From Bradyrhizobium lablabi (GTDB taxonomy: Bacteria > Pseudomonadota > Alphaproteobacteria > Rhizobiales > Xanthobacteraceae): a DNA stretch of 64,000 bases. The stretch's first letter is position 1. The number at the start of each line of letters is the position of its first letter. The notes beneath the pieces were generated by a model, which did no database searches, was not told the origin of the DNA, and worked only from the letters and a program-made list of their open reading frames with translations. The position numbers were made by a program, and so were the translations under genes. Below are positions 34,254-42,968 of this stretch, piece by piece. The stretch lies in the NCBI RefSeq assembly GCF_018131005.1, contig NZ_JAFCJK010000011.1, forward strand, positions 62,001 through 126,000, in the 5' to 3' direction.

Positions 34254-34357
34254 CCGCATCGGAGTTCAGGCGGGGCTCGGCGCAGTCCGGGTCCCGCCGA
34301 CAGGATAGCTTCTGGAAGTCAGGCGCCGCTTCCCGGCGCCACCAGCGCGGAGATCTC

Positions 34358-35260
34358 ATGAACGTCGCAAGCCGGTTGCCCGATACGTCGACGGCGCTTA
34401 GTGAGCGCGCGAGGCAGTCAGCAAAGCCGCCATTTCTCGGTTTCGGCCTCGGCCTGCGTGCGCAGCATTACGATGAAATCCTCCACGGCAATCCGCCGAT
34501 CGACTGGTTCGAAGTGATCAGCGAGAACTACATGCTGCCGGGCGGCCAGCCGCCGCGCATCCTCGACAAGATCTGTGAGCGCTATCCCGTGGTGATGCAC
34601 GGCGTCTCGCTGTCGATCGCCTCCACGGCGCCGCCGAATTTCGAATACCTGCAGGGCCTGAAAGATCTGGCGCAACGCGTCAAGCCCAAATGGGTCTCCG
34701 ATCACCTGTGCTGGACCGGCGTGCACGGCAAGAACCTGCACGACCTGCTGCCGATCCCCTATACGCAGGAAGCACTCGACCACGTGGTCGACCGCGTGCA
34801 GCTCGTGCAGGACTTCCTCGGCCGCGCGATGGTGCTCGAGAACGTCTCTACTTATGTGCAGTTCAGCAATTCCGAGATGACGGAATGGGAATTTCTCTCC
34901 GAACTGTCGCGCCGCTCGGGCTGCTGGCTCTTGTTCGACATCAACAACGTCTATGTCAGCGCGTTCAATCATGGCTATGATCCGCTGACGTTCCTCAACG
35001 GCATTCCGGCGGATCGCGTGGTGCAATTCCATATGGCCGGTCACAGTCACATGGGCACCCATATCGTGGACACCCACGACCATCCCGTGTGCGAGGATGT
35101 CTGGGATCTCTATGTCGCTGCATTGAAGCGGTTCGGCCGCGTCTCGACGATGATCGAGCGTGACGACAACATCCCACCGCTCGACGAGCTGCTCGTCGAA
35201 GTTATCAGGACCCGCGAGATCGCCGAGAGGGTCCTGCCCGCGGGCACACCGGCGCGATGA
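34358..35260 (+). CDS. DUF692 multinuclear iron oxygenase (MNIO, BufB-like)
   Basis: 300 aa, TIM-barrel DUF692 protein. Conserved pieces: GFGLGLRAQHYDEIL, DWFEVISENYM (metal-site Glu), YPVVMHGVSLSIAS (His81), WVSDHLCWTG, LENVSTY, LLFDINNVYVSAFNHG, FHMAGHSHMG and DTHDHPV. These His/Asp/Glu blocks supply the iron site. MNIO enzymes oxidise Cys in a precursor peptide (oxazolone-thioamide or thiooxazole formation). Start at 34358 with GGAG; 104 bp after the precursor. It overlaps the DUF2063 partner by 4 bp, so the two are made as a complex. It presumably acts in the cytoplasm before export of its substrate. Confidence 0.9.
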   Translation: MNVASRLPDTSTALSERARQSAKPPFLGFGLGLRAQHYDEILHGNPPIDWFEVISENYMLPGGQPPRILDKICERYPVVMHGVSLSIASTAPPNFEYLQGLKDLAQRVKPKWVSDHLCWTGVHGKNLHDLLPIPYTQEALDHVVDRVQLVQDFLGRAMVLENVSTYVQFSNSEMTEWEFLSELSRRSGCWLLFDINNVYVSAFNHGYDPLTFLNGIPADRVVQFHMAGHSHMGTHIVDTHDHPVCEDVWDLYVAALKRFGRVSTMIERDDNIPPLDELLVEVIRTREIAERVLPAGTPAR

Positions 35261-36042
35261 GCGATTTCGCGCGGCAGCAGAGCGAATTTCAGCGCGCCAT
35301 TCTGACCGGCGACGATGCAATCCTGTCGGAAATCCTCGACAGCCCCAGGGAAAAGCGGGAGACGCTGCTCGGCGTCTATCGCTATGCCTACGGCTCGCGT
35401 CTCGTCGAGGCGATGCGCAACGACCACGAGCTGCTGCATCTCTATCTCGGCGACAAGACCTTTGACGAGATGGGCCACGCCTATGTCAAGGCGCGGCCGT
35501 CAGAGCATCCGAACCTGCGATGGTTCTCGCAAGCGCTGCCGGATTTCCTGAAAGCGGCCGAGCCCTACAGCAGACATCCAGTACTGGCCGACCTTGCGGC
35601 GCTGGAAAAGGCGCTCAACGACGCCTTCGATGCCAGGGACGGCGACGTGCTGGCGCTTGCGGCGATGGCCCGCTTCGCGCCCGAGGCATGGACCGACCTC
35701 GCCTTCGAACCGCATCCGAGCGCACGGCGGATCGACCTTTCGACCAACGCCGCCGCGATCTGGATGGCATTGAAGAACGATGAGACGCCGCCCGAAGCGA
35801 TGACACTGGCCGAGCCATGTCGTCTCCTGACCTGGCGGCAGGACACCACTCCGATGTTTCGCGAGCTGCCGACCGAGGAAGCGATGATGTGGGATGAAGC
35901 CGCGAACGGCATTCCGTTTGGCGTGCTCTGCGAAATGCTTGCGACCTATGACGATCCCGACGGTGCCGCCGCACGCGGCGCCGGCTATCTCCATGGCTGG
36001 ATCGCGGCAGGATGTCTGACGGCCGCGTCTATCCGCGATTGA
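35257..36042 (+). CDS. DUF2063 partner protein (BufC-like)
   Basis: 261 aa. N-terminal DUF2063 domain at about residues 1-95 (FARQQSEFQRAILTGDDAIL, LGVYRYAYGSRLVEAMRNDHELL, YVKARPSEHPNLRWFSQALPDFL), then a C-terminal region related to RiPP-recognition elements. It is annotated generally as putative DNA-binding, but in MNIO systems this protein binds the precursor leader and delivers it to the DUF692 enzyme. ATGA overlap with the upstream gene shows tight coupling. Third or fourth member of the doxX-precursor-MNIO-DUF2063 set. Confidence 0.88.
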   Translation: MSDFARQQSEFQRAILTGDDAILSEILDSPREKRETLLGVYRYAYGSRLVEAMRNDHELLHLYLGDKTFDEMGHAYVKARPSEHPNLRWFSQALPDFLKAAEPYSRHPVLADLAALEKALNDAFDARDGDVLALAAMARFAPEAWTDLAFEPHPSARRIDLSTNAAAIWMALKNDETPPEAMTLAEPCRLLTWRQDTTPMFRELPTEEAMMWDEAANGIPFGVLCEMLATYDDPDGAAARGAGYLHGWIAAGCLTAASIRD

Positions 36043-36053
36043 AGGCCCGAGAC

Positions 36054-36131
36054 ATGGACGCCGTCGCCAACAGCCGCTTCATCGAACGCCTCGGCGGCGC
36101 CTCCGGTCCGGCTCGGGACGCATTGCGATGA
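36054..36131 (+). CDS. Possible 25-residue ORF coupled to the peptidase gene
   Basis: ATG at 36054 to TGA at 36129-36131, overlapping the peptidase start (ATG at 36128) by 4 bp. The peptide MDAVANSRFIERLGGASGPA... has no signal peptide and no recognised family. An AAGGCCCGAG stretch precedes it. It could be a leader that couples the bufferin operon to the peptidase, or chance. Confidence 0.2.
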   Translation: MDAVANSRFIERLGGASGPARDALR

Positions 36132-37117
36132 TTTGGGTTTCGTCGATTCGCTCGATCGCCACGGCGACGCTTGTCGCCGCAATGCTGGCGAGCGCCGCCC
36201 TGCTCCATGCCAATGCGCAGTCCGAATTCATGCGCGGCGACCGCATGCCCTATGATGCTTTCGAGACGTTGCCGAAGACCGATCTCGAAATTGCCGGCGG
36301 CACCATTCATGTCGCATTCGCGCCGGGCGACATTGCCTTGCCGAGGGACAAGATCCTCGACTGGGTCAAGACGTCGGCCAAGGCGGTTGCGACCTACTAT
36401 GGACGGTTTCCGGTCGATTCACTGAAGCTGCTGCTGGTGCCGGTGGATGGCCCCCGCGTTCGCGGCGGCACGACCTGGAGCTATCGCGGCGCCGCGATCC
36501 GCATATTGGTTGGTCGCGATTGCAGCGAAGCGGATCTCAGGCGAGACTGGGTGATGGTGCACGAGATGGTGCATCTCGCTTTGCCCGACCTCGACGATCG
36601 CTACGCCTGGCTCTCCGAGGGGCTCGCCGTCTACGTCGAGCCGATCGCGCGCGTCCAGGCCGGCGACCTTACCGCGCGGGAAATCTGGCAGGCGATGATG
36701 CGCGACATGCCCAAGGGCCTGCCGCAGCCCGGCGACCAGGGCCTGGACAATACCGGCACTTGGGGTCGGAAATACTGGGGCGGTGCGACGTTCGCCCTGC
36801 TTGCCGATATCGAGATCCGCAAGCGCACCGGCAACAGGCTTGGTCTGCAAGACGCCATGCGCGGCGTCATTGCCGCCGGCGGCAACCACGAGAAGGAGTG
36901 GTCGATCGAGCGCGTGCTGTCGACCGCCGACAAGGCCGTCGGCGTCGACGTGCTGACGCGCCTGCACAACGAGATGGGACCAAGGCCCGTGTCGCCCGAT
37001 CTCGCCGCGCTCTGGCGCGAGCTCGGCCTGACGATGCAGGGCGAAAGCCTCGACTTCGACGACACGGCGCCATTGGCCGCAGTCCGCAAGGCGATCACCG
37101 AGGTGCGTCGCCGGTAG
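36128..37117 (+). CDS. Secreted zinc metallopeptidase-like protein (HExxH...E)
   Basis: 329 aa. Signal peptide at residues 1-30 (ending LLHANA-QS). Gluzincin-type zinc site: HEMVH at 145-149 (H145, E146, H149) with a third ligand E164 in AWLSEGLAVYVE. Flanking regions (TYYGRFPVDSLKLLLVPVDG, GGATFALLADIEIRKRTG) match peptidase MA-like proteins of the M1/M61 type clan. It is exported and so acts in the periplasm. It lies 85 bp after the DUF2063 gene on the same strand, so it may belong to the envelope-stress unit; a role in trimming the RiPP precursor is speculative. Confidence 0.8.
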   Translation: MIWVSSIRSIATATLVAAMLASAALLHANAQSEFMRGDRMPYDAFETLPKTDLEIAGGTIHVAFAPGDIALPRDKILDWVKTSAKAVATYYGRFPVDSLKLLLVPVDGPRVRGGTTWSYRGAAIRILVGRDCSEADLRRDWVMVHEMVHLALPDLDDRYAWLSEGLAVYVEPIARVQAGDLTAREIWQAMMRDMPKGLPQPGDQGLDNTGTWGRKYWGGATFALLADIEIRKRTGNRLGLQDAMRGVIAAGGNHEKEWSIERVLSTADKAVGVDVLTRLHNEMGPRPVSPDLAALWRELGLTMQGESLDFDDTAPLAAVRKAITEVRRR

Positions 37118-37212
37118 CAATTGCGCGGCAGTGACTCCGCTGGCTTTTGGCCGCGCGATATCGGAATATTTCCCGACCATCCTTGCAAGTCGCCAGGAGA
37201 GAGTCGAGACCG

Positions 37213-38901
37213 ATGGCCCAGCAAGTTGCGAGACACGCCGGTTGGCCGATCTTTCGCTCGCTGGCCTCCTTCCGGCCGAGCGATCTGCCGGGCGACCTGA
37301 TCGCAGGGCTGACGCTTGCGGCGATCGCGATCCCCGAGCAGATGGCTACCTCGCGGCTCGGCGGCTTCCCGCCGCAAATCGGCTTCTTCGCCTTCATCGG
37401 CGGATCGCTCGGCTTTGCCATGCTCGGCGCCAACCGCTTTCTGTCCTGTGGCGCCGACTCCACGATCACGCCGATCTTCGCCGGCGGACTGGCGCTGATG
37501 GCGACGAGCGGTTCGCCCGACTATCAGGCGCTTGCGATGGCGCTGGCGCTGATGGTCGGGGTGATCATGATCGCCGGCAGCGTGTTCCGGCTCGGCTGGA
37601 TCGCCAACCTGCTGTCGACGCCGGTGACGGTCGGCTTCCTCGCCGGCATCTCCGTCCACATCCTGGTCTCGCAACTGCCGGGCGTGCTCGGCCTGCCGAC
37701 GCCGAACGGGCCGACGCTCTACAAGGTCGGAGTCCTCGCCCGGGAGCTCGCGCAGACCAACCTCCATACGCTGGTCATCGGGCTTGGCGTGCTCGCCGTC
37801 GTCGCGGGCGCAGAAAAGATCAGCGCACGCATCCCCGGCGCGCTGATCGGCCTCGTCGCCGCGACGATTGCGGTCATCGCCGGCGATCTTGAAAGCAAGG
37901 GCGTCAAGGTGGTCGGCGCCGTTCCGGGCACGCTGCCGAGGCCCTCGTTTCCCGATATCGCGCCGGAGCAATGGGTCAAGCTGCTGCCGCTGGCGCTCCT
38001 GATCGCGATCGTCGTCATGGTGCAGACAGCGGCGACGACGCGCTCCTTCCGCTCCGACCCCGACAAGCCGGCCGACGTCGATCGCGATTTTCTTGGCGCC
38101 GGAGCCGGCAGCATCCTGTCTGGCCTGTTCGGGTCGTTTCCGGTCGATGCCAGTCCGCCGCGCACCGGCATCGTGTCGGAGACGGGCGGCCGCACCCAAT
38201 TGGCCGGGCTGTTTGCCGCCGCGATCGTCCTTGCCCTGCTTGCCTTCGGCGCGACGCTGCTGCGGCAGGTGCCGGACGCCGCGCTTGGCGGTGTGCTGCT
38301 GTTCGTCGCGCTGCGCATCATCCGCGTAACGGAGATCGTCACCATCTTCCGGCAATCGTTCGGCGAGTTCCTGCTGGTCGTCGCTACGGCTGCCGCCATC
38401 ATCGTACTGCCGATCGAGCAAGGCGTTGCCGTCGGGATCGTGTTGTCGCTGCTGCACGGCATCTGGACCACGACGCGAGGCGGGCTGATCGAGTTCGTTC
38501 GGGTGCCCGGCACCACGATCTGGTGGCCGGCAAGCCCGCGCCTGTCGGGCGAACACGCGACGGGAGTTGCCGTCTTCGGCCTGCAGGCGCCGCTGTCGTT
38601 CCTCAATGCCACAGGCTTCCAAAGCGATGTGCTCAAGGTCATTGGCGCATCGACACCGAAGCCGCGGCTTTTAGTGATCGAAGCGGGCGGTATGGTCGAA
38701 ATCGATTTCACCGCCGCGCAGGCGTTACGAGACCTGTTCCGGGAGTGCCGGGACAACGGCGTGACGGTGGCCGTCGCACGACTGGAATCGACCCGCGCTC
38801 AGGCCGCATTCGAACGCTTCGATCTCTACGATGTGCTGCCGAGGGACCATGTGTTTCGCAGCGTCGACGAAGCCGTGCGCACGCTCGGCGCGCCCGCATG
38901 A
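37213..38901 (+). CDS. SulP/SLC26 family anion transporter with STAS domain
   Basis: 562 aa. Transmembrane SulP core at residues about 20-400 (DLIAGLTLAAIAIPEQMATSRLGGFPPQIGFF, the family SLC26 opening; SFPVDASPPRTGIVSETGGRTQLAG), then a C-terminal STAS domain (about 430-560: LQAPLSFLNATGFQSDVLKV, LLVIEAGGMVEIDFTAAQALRDLFRE). Such proteins import sulfate, bicarbonate or dicarboxylates. Start at 37213 with AGGAGAGAG; the frame extends upstream to a TTG but without a site. Substrate not determined. Confidence 0.92.
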   Translation: MAQQVARHAGWPIFRSLASFRPSDLPGDLIAGLTLAAIAIPEQMATSRLGGFPPQIGFFAFIGGSLGFAMLGANRFLSCGADSTITPIFAGGLALMATSGSPDYQALAMALALMVGVIMIAGSVFRLGWIANLLSTPVTVGFLAGISVHILVSQLPGVLGLPTPNGPTLYKVGVLARELAQTNLHTLVIGLGVLAVVAGAEKISARIPGALIGLVAATIAVIAGDLESKGVKVVGAVPGTLPRPSFPDIAPEQWVKLLPLALLIAIVVMVQTAATTRSFRSDPDKPADVDRDFLGAGAGSILSGLFGSFPVDASPPRTGIVSETGGRTQLAGLFAAAIVLALLAFGATLLRQVPDAALGGVLLFVALRIIRVTEIVTIFRQSFGEFLLVVATAAAIIVLPIEQGVAVGIVLSLLHGIWTTTRGGLIEFVRVPGTTIWWPASPRLSGEHATGVAVFGLQAPLSFLNATGFQSDVLKVIGASTPKPRLLVIEAGGMVEIDFTAAQALRDLFRECRDNGVTVAVARLESTRAQAAFERFDLYDVLPRDHVFRSVDEAVRTLGAPA

Positions 38902-38962
38902 TCGCAGCGCGAAGGCTGACCGCCCTTCAGCGCCGGGTGCTCTTTCAAATTCATTCGTGAGT

Positions 38963-40360
38963 TCAGGCCGACCGCCTTGGACCGATCGCCTCGAACTGAG
39001 CCTTTTGCTCATCGCTGAGGGTGGCGTAGAAATCCTCGAGCGCCGCACGAACGTCCTTGACTGACTGCAGCATGGTGTCCAACCGCCTCGAGACGGCGTC
39101 AAGCCGCGCGGGCGGCGTCATCGTCTCGTTGGTCTGGCACGCCGCCTTGAGTTTCTGCGCTGCGTCGGCGCTGGTGTCCTGCAGCACTTGAAGAGCGCCG
39201 CGCTGTGTGGCGTTCAGTTGCAATCTGGCCTCGAGCTCTCCGGTCGGCCATTCCTGCACAGCCGACTGCGCAGCGCCACAGTTCTGGGCAACCGCCGCCG
39301 CGGGATTCCTTGCCGCGGATTCTTTGCGCTGGTTCTCGGCGAGCGCATTCAGCCGCGCCTTCTGCTCGTCGTCGAGCAGGCCATAGAATTTCTCTAGCGG
39401 CGGCTTCACCGTTCCGACCGCCGCGATCATCGCCTCGATCCGTTGCTGCATGGCGGCAAGGCGGTTCGGCGCGGTCAGCACCACCTGCAATGGGCATGCC
39501 GCACGAATGGTTTGCGCGGCGGCGAGCGAGGCGCTTCCGAGTTCGCTGAGCGCAGCGACCTGCGCTTCCGTCGGCTGCACGGCGTCCGCGATCTGATCAA
39601 CCGGCAGGCCCGCAACCGAACGGCTGTCGTTGCCGCACATCTGCTCGATCCGGCCGCCGCGATATCGTCGGCCCGGCCGACGATCGGGCAGATAGCCGCT
39701 GAGGTCGTTATAGCCGTAAGGTCCGAAGATGCCGGCATAGATGTCCGGATAGCCGTAGCCCCAGAAGCCGATGTCGTCGCCCCAGATGGCGTAGTCATAG
39801 ATGTCGTTGTAGGCGAAGGGCCAGAACAGCGGACCGACCCAGCCATAACCGCCGCCGGCATGCTGCCACCAGCCGTTTGCAGCCGCGCCGCCACGCCAGC
39901 CGGCGAGCGCCGCAGCGGTTGCGAACTGCGCGCGCGCCGCCGGATTGCTCAGCAAGCGGCCGTTGCGGAATGCGCCGCTGCGCGACAGCGAGTTGAAGGA
40001 ATTGCGTGCGTTGCCGGATCTGATCGCGGCATTTCGAATCTGGCCGAAATTCGCGTGACCGCGCGATGCAAAGGAACGATGGCCGGAAAAGCCATAACGG
40101 AACGCGCGCGACCGCGCAAACCCGCCGTGATGCCCGCCGCCGAAATGATGTCCGCCGCCGAAATGCATGTGACCGAAGCCATGGCCGCCATGGCCACGGC
40201 CACCACCATGACCTCCGCCAAAGCCGCCGCCATGTCCATGGCCTCCTCCATGACCGCCGCCGTGGCCCCCGCCATGACCGCCGCCACCCTTGGCTATCGC
40301 AGCACCCGACAGCGCCACCGCAAGGACAATGATCGCAATTCCGATTGTCCGTCTGACCAC
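38963..40360 (-). CDS. Spy/CpxP-like protein with two LTxxQ-type domains and a His/Gly-rich N-terminus
   Basis: 465 aa. Signal peptide (MVRRTIGIAIIVLAVALSGAAIA), then about 60 residues of GGGHGG-type His/Gly repeats, an Arg/Ser/Asn-rich and aromatic middle (WPFAYNDIYDYAIWGDDIGFWGYGYPD), and two tandem Spy/CpxP-like helical domains, each with the pattern CxxxxxxxPxRLxxxxxRxxxM...LexFYxxLxDEQKAxxxA (about residues 265-345 and 370-460). Spy-type proteins are periplasmic chaperones and metal-stress sensors; His/Gly tracts often bind Ni, Cu or Zn. GTG start at 40358-40360 with GGGAGGAAG. Convergent with sulP. Confidence 0.82.
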   Translation of the reverse strand: MVRRTIGIAIIVLAVALSGAAIAKGGGGHGGGHGGGHGGGHGHGGGFGGGHGGGRGHGGHGFGHMHFGGGHHFGGGHHGGFARSRAFRYGFSGHRSFASRGHANFGQIRNAAIRSGNARNSFNSLSRSGAFRNGRLLSNPAARAQFATAAALAGWRGGAAANGWWQHAGGGYGWVGPLFWPFAYNDIYDYAIWGDDIGFWGYGYPDIYAGIFGPYGYNDLSGYLPDRRPGRRYRGGRIEQMCGNDSRSVAGLPVDQIADAVQPTEAQVAALSELGSASLAAAQTIRAACPLQVVLTAPNRLAAMQQRIEAMIAAVGTVKPPLEKFYGLLDDEQKARLNALAENQRKESAARNPAAAVAQNCGAAQSAVQEWPTGELEARLQLNATQRGALQVLQDTSADAAQKLKAACQTNETMTPPARLDAVSRRLDTMLQSVKDVRAALEDFYATLSDEQKAQFEAIGPRRSA

Positions 40361-40472
40361 GGCTTCCTCCCTGCGCAACGTGTCACACTGCGCCGTAAAG
40401 GAGACGCCATGCCAACGAAAAAGTTCCCCTCGCGAACGTTGCAACCCGGTCGGCGCGAGGAAACAGGATGCC

Positions 40473-41891
40473 TCAGGCCGCCGGAACGATCTTCCCGGGG
40501 TTGAAGATGTTCTGCGGATCGAGCGCGCGCTTCAGCGCCCGCATCGCGTCGAGCGCCTCCGGGCCGAGTTCTGCCTTAAGGTATTTCTGCTTGCCCTGGC
40601 CGATGCCGTGCTCGCCGGTGCAGGTGCCGCCCATGGATTGGGCGCGCTCGACCAGGCGGTGCATGAACTCTTCCCCGCGCGCCATCTCGTCCTTGTTGTC
40701 GATGTCGCAAACCAGCGAGCAGTGGAAATTGCCGTCGCCGACATGGCCGACGATCGGCGACAGCAGATCGAGCCGCGCCAAATCGTCCTCGGTCTCGGTG
40801 ACGCAATCGGCGAGCCGCGAGATTGGCACGCAGACGTCGGTCGCGACCACACCTGCGCCCGGGCGCAGCGCCTTCACCGACCAATAGGCGTCGTGCCGTG
40901 CCTGCCAGAGCCTGGTGCGATCCTCCGGCTTGGTGGTCCAGGTGAACTCGCCGCCGCCGCACTCCGCGGCGATGTCCCGGAAATTCTTCGACTGCTCGGC
41001 GACCTCCACCTCGCTGCCGTGGAACTCAAGCAGCAGCAGCGGCGTCTCCGGGAGCGACAGTTTGGAATAGCTGTTGCAGGCCTTCACCTGCGCGGCATTG
41101 AGCAGCTCGATCCGCGCAACAGGGATGCCGGTCTGGATCGCCATGATTGTCGCCTGACAGGCGCCGCGCACGGTTTCGAACGAACAGGCCGCCGCGGCGA
41201 TCGTCTCGGGAATGCCGCGCAGGCGGATCGTGAGTTCGGAGATGATTCCAAGCGTGCCCTCGGCACCGATGAAGAGGTGCGTCAGGTCGTAGCCGGCCGC
41301 GGACTTCTTGGCGCGCGTGCCGGTGGTGATGATCTCGCCGTCCCCGCGCACCACTTTCAGCGCCAGCACGTTCTCGCGCATGGTGCCGTAACGCACCGCG
41401 TTGGTGCCCGAGGCGCGCGTCGAGGTCATGCCGCCGAGGGATGCATCGGCGCCGGGATCGATCGGGAAGAACAGGCCCTGGTCGCGCAGGTGCTCGTTGA
41501 GGGCCTTGCGGGTCACGCCCGGCTGGATCACGCAGTCGAGGTCCTCTGCATGAACCGCCAGCACCTTATTCATGTCGCGCAGATCGATACACACGCCGCC
41601 CGCCGGCGCGTTGACCTGCCCTTCCAGCGAGGTTCCGGTGCCGAAGGCGATCACGGGCACGCGATGCTTGGCGCAAATCCGCACCACGTCCTGGATGTCG
41701 GGGGTTTCCTGCGCCATCACCACGGCGTCCGGCGGCTGGGTCGGCAGCCATGTCGTGGTATGGGCATGCTGCTCGCGTACCGCCTGCGACGTCACGAGCC
41801 TGTTGCCGAACCGCGCGGCCAGCGCTTCAATCGCACTCTTCAAAGCCTGCGGCTCCGGACGCGTTACATCGCTCGAATTCGTTGTCGCCAC
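40473..41891 (-). CDS. FAD-linked oxidase, D-lactate/glycolate dehydrogenase type
   Basis: 472 aa. FAD_binding_4 domain (PVIAFGTGTSLEGQVNAPAGGVCIDL, PIDPGADASLGGMTSTRASGTNAVRYGTMRENVLALKVV) and C-terminal FAD-oxidase domain ending in HVGDGNFHCSLV and CTGEHGIGQGKQKYL, where His residues bind the substrate carboxylate. It oxidises a 2-hydroxyacid (D-lactate or glycolate) and passes electrons to the respiratory chain or cytochrome c. GTG start at 41889-41891 with GGGAGGAAG. Length fits cytochrome-type D-lactate dehydrogenase; GlcD is the alternative, but no glcE/glcF genes are adjacent. Confidence 0.9.
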   Translation of the reverse strand: MATTNSSDVTRPEPQALKSAIEALAARFGNRLVTSQAVREQHAHTTTWLPTQPPDAVVMAQETPDIQDVVRICAKHRVPVIAFGTGTSLEGQVNAPAGGVCIDLRDMNKVLAVHAEDLDCVIQPGVTRKALNEHLRDQGLFFPIDPGADASLGGMTSTRASGTNAVRYGTMRENVLALKVVRGDGEIITTGTRAKKSAAGYDLTHLFIGAEGTLGIISELTIRLRGIPETIAAAACSFETVRGACQATIMAIQTGIPVARIELLNAAQVKACNSYSKLSLPETPLLLLEFHGSEVEVAEQSKNFRDIAAECGGGEFTWTTKPEDRTRLWQARHDAYWSVKALRPGAGVVATDVCVPISRLADCVTETEDDLARLDLLSPIVGHVGDGNFHCSLVCDIDNKDEMARGEEFMHRLVERAQSMGGTCTGEHGIGQGKQKYLKAELGPEALDAMRALKRALDPQNIFNPGKIVPAA

Positions 41892-41987
41892 GTCAAACTT
41901 CCTCCCGACTTCAGCCGACCGTGGCAAAGGTTGTATAAGGGGTCAAGAGAGCTGCGGCTCAAACCTCACCGACAACATGGAGGGCCA

Positions 41988-42500
41988 ATGACGACCGTGA
42001 CTGCCGCCGGGGAGATACCGCTTCCGCCTGCCCCGTTCCGCTCCTCGGTGATGCAGATCGAGCCGCAATGGATCGACTATAACGGACATCTCAACATGGC
42101 CTATTACAACGTGATGTTCGACCGCGCCATCGACGAGATGTGGCTGCAGCTCGGCATCGGGCCTGCCTACATGAAGGAGCGACACTGCTCGACCTTCACC
42201 GCGGAATGCCACGTGCGCTATTTGCGAGAGATCCACCTTGGTGATCCCGTGCAGATTTCGGTCTATCTGCTCGGCACCGACGAAAAGCGGCTGCATACGT
42301 TCGAGGAGATGCGCCATGCGACCGAGGGCTGGCTCTCGGCGACCTCGGAAAATCTGTCGCTTCACATCGACATGCAGGCGCGAAAGGTTGCGCCATTTCC
42401 GCCTGAAATTCGCACCCGCGCCCAGGCGATTGCGGGCAGCCATGCGGCGATGCCGCGTCCCGAGGGCATCGGCCGTAACGTGGCGATGCCCTCGAAATAG
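41988..42500 (+). CDS. Acyl-CoA thioesterase, hotdog fold
   Basis: 170 aa. The 4-hydroxybenzoyl-CoA thioesterase-type motif is plain: IEPQWIDYNGHLNMAYYNVMFDRAIDEMWLQLG with the catalytic Asp in DYNGHLN, then TFTAECHVRYLREIHLGDPVQISVYLLG. A single hotdog domain, probably tetrameric. Divergent from the FAD oxidase (96 bp), with GGAGGG before ATG 41988. The substrate acyl-CoA is unknown; related proteins occur fused to or beside L-carnitine dehydrogenase. Confidence 0.88.
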   Translation: MTTVTAAGEIPLPPAPFRSSVMQIEPQWIDYNGHLNMAYYNVMFDRAIDEMWLQLGIGPAYMKERHCSTFTAECHVRYLREIHLGDPVQISVYLLGTDEKRLHTFEEMRHATEGWLSATSENLSLHIDMQARKVAPFPPEIRTRAQAIAGSHAAMPRPEGIGRNVAMPSK

Positions 42501-42508
42501 ACCGTCGG

Positions 42509-42682
42509 CTAAACCCGCGTGCGCCCCCGCGCCAGCCCGATCACCGCCGTTACCAGGAACAGGATGACGGCGATGAAGAAGATCGCCTTGGCGATTTCGA
42601 TAGAGGCGCCCGCGATGCCGCCGAAGCCCAGAATGCCCGCGATCAGGGCGATGACTAAAAACGTGACGACCCAGCTCAGCAT
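42509..42682 (-). CDS. DUF1328 small membrane protein
   Basis: 57 aa, almost entirely two hydrophobic helices: MLSWVVTFLVIALIAGILGF, GGIAGASIEIAKAIFF, IAVILFLVTAVIGLARG, with a basic C-terminus. This is the DUF1328 (YtjA-like) pattern, widespread in proteobacteria and stress-associated in some. It is short and easily missed. Start at 42680-42682 with AGAGG. Convergent with the thioesterase (8-bp gap). Function unknown; probable inner-membrane stress protein. Confidence 0.85.
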   Translation of the reverse strand: MLSWVVTFLVIALIAGILGFGGIAGASIEIAKAIFFIAVILFLVTAVIGLARGRTRV

Positions 42683-42968
42683 GATCAAACCTCTGTTTCG
42701 TTTCGCTCCCTCGCGCGCGAGCCGGCGCCCGGCGCGAGACTTGCGAGGACAATCCTGGGGAGGAACGCGGGTTCCTAACCGTGAAACCTGGAAATTTTTG
42801 CTGGTTTAGGGAACCAGATCGGCGAACGACCGGGAGCGACAGGCCGTGGACTGTCCCGACAGAACCTGTCAATACGGCCGATCAGGCCCTATATCGCCTT
42901 CAATCCCTGCTAAGAAGGCTCCCTTTCACCGTCCCGCGGTGCCATCGTGGGGCCGAGACGATTCGCGC

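Noticed and set aside
36631..38622. 663-codon minus-strand frame antisense to the peptidase and SulP transporter
   Set aside because: Composition is Arg/Asp/Gln-rich low complexity and both sense-strand genes are well-defined families.
40141..40290. Short GGC/CAT tandem repeats resembling a satellite
   Set aside because: They are codon repeats of the His/Gly-rich N-terminus of the Spy-like protein, not an independent repeat element.
40290..41987. Open frame of more than 1.6 kb on the plus strand upstream of the thioesterase, antisense to the FAD oxidase
   Set aside because: It is the complement of a clear FAD-linked oxidase; protein is Arg/His-rich with no family and is explained by GC-biased codon use.
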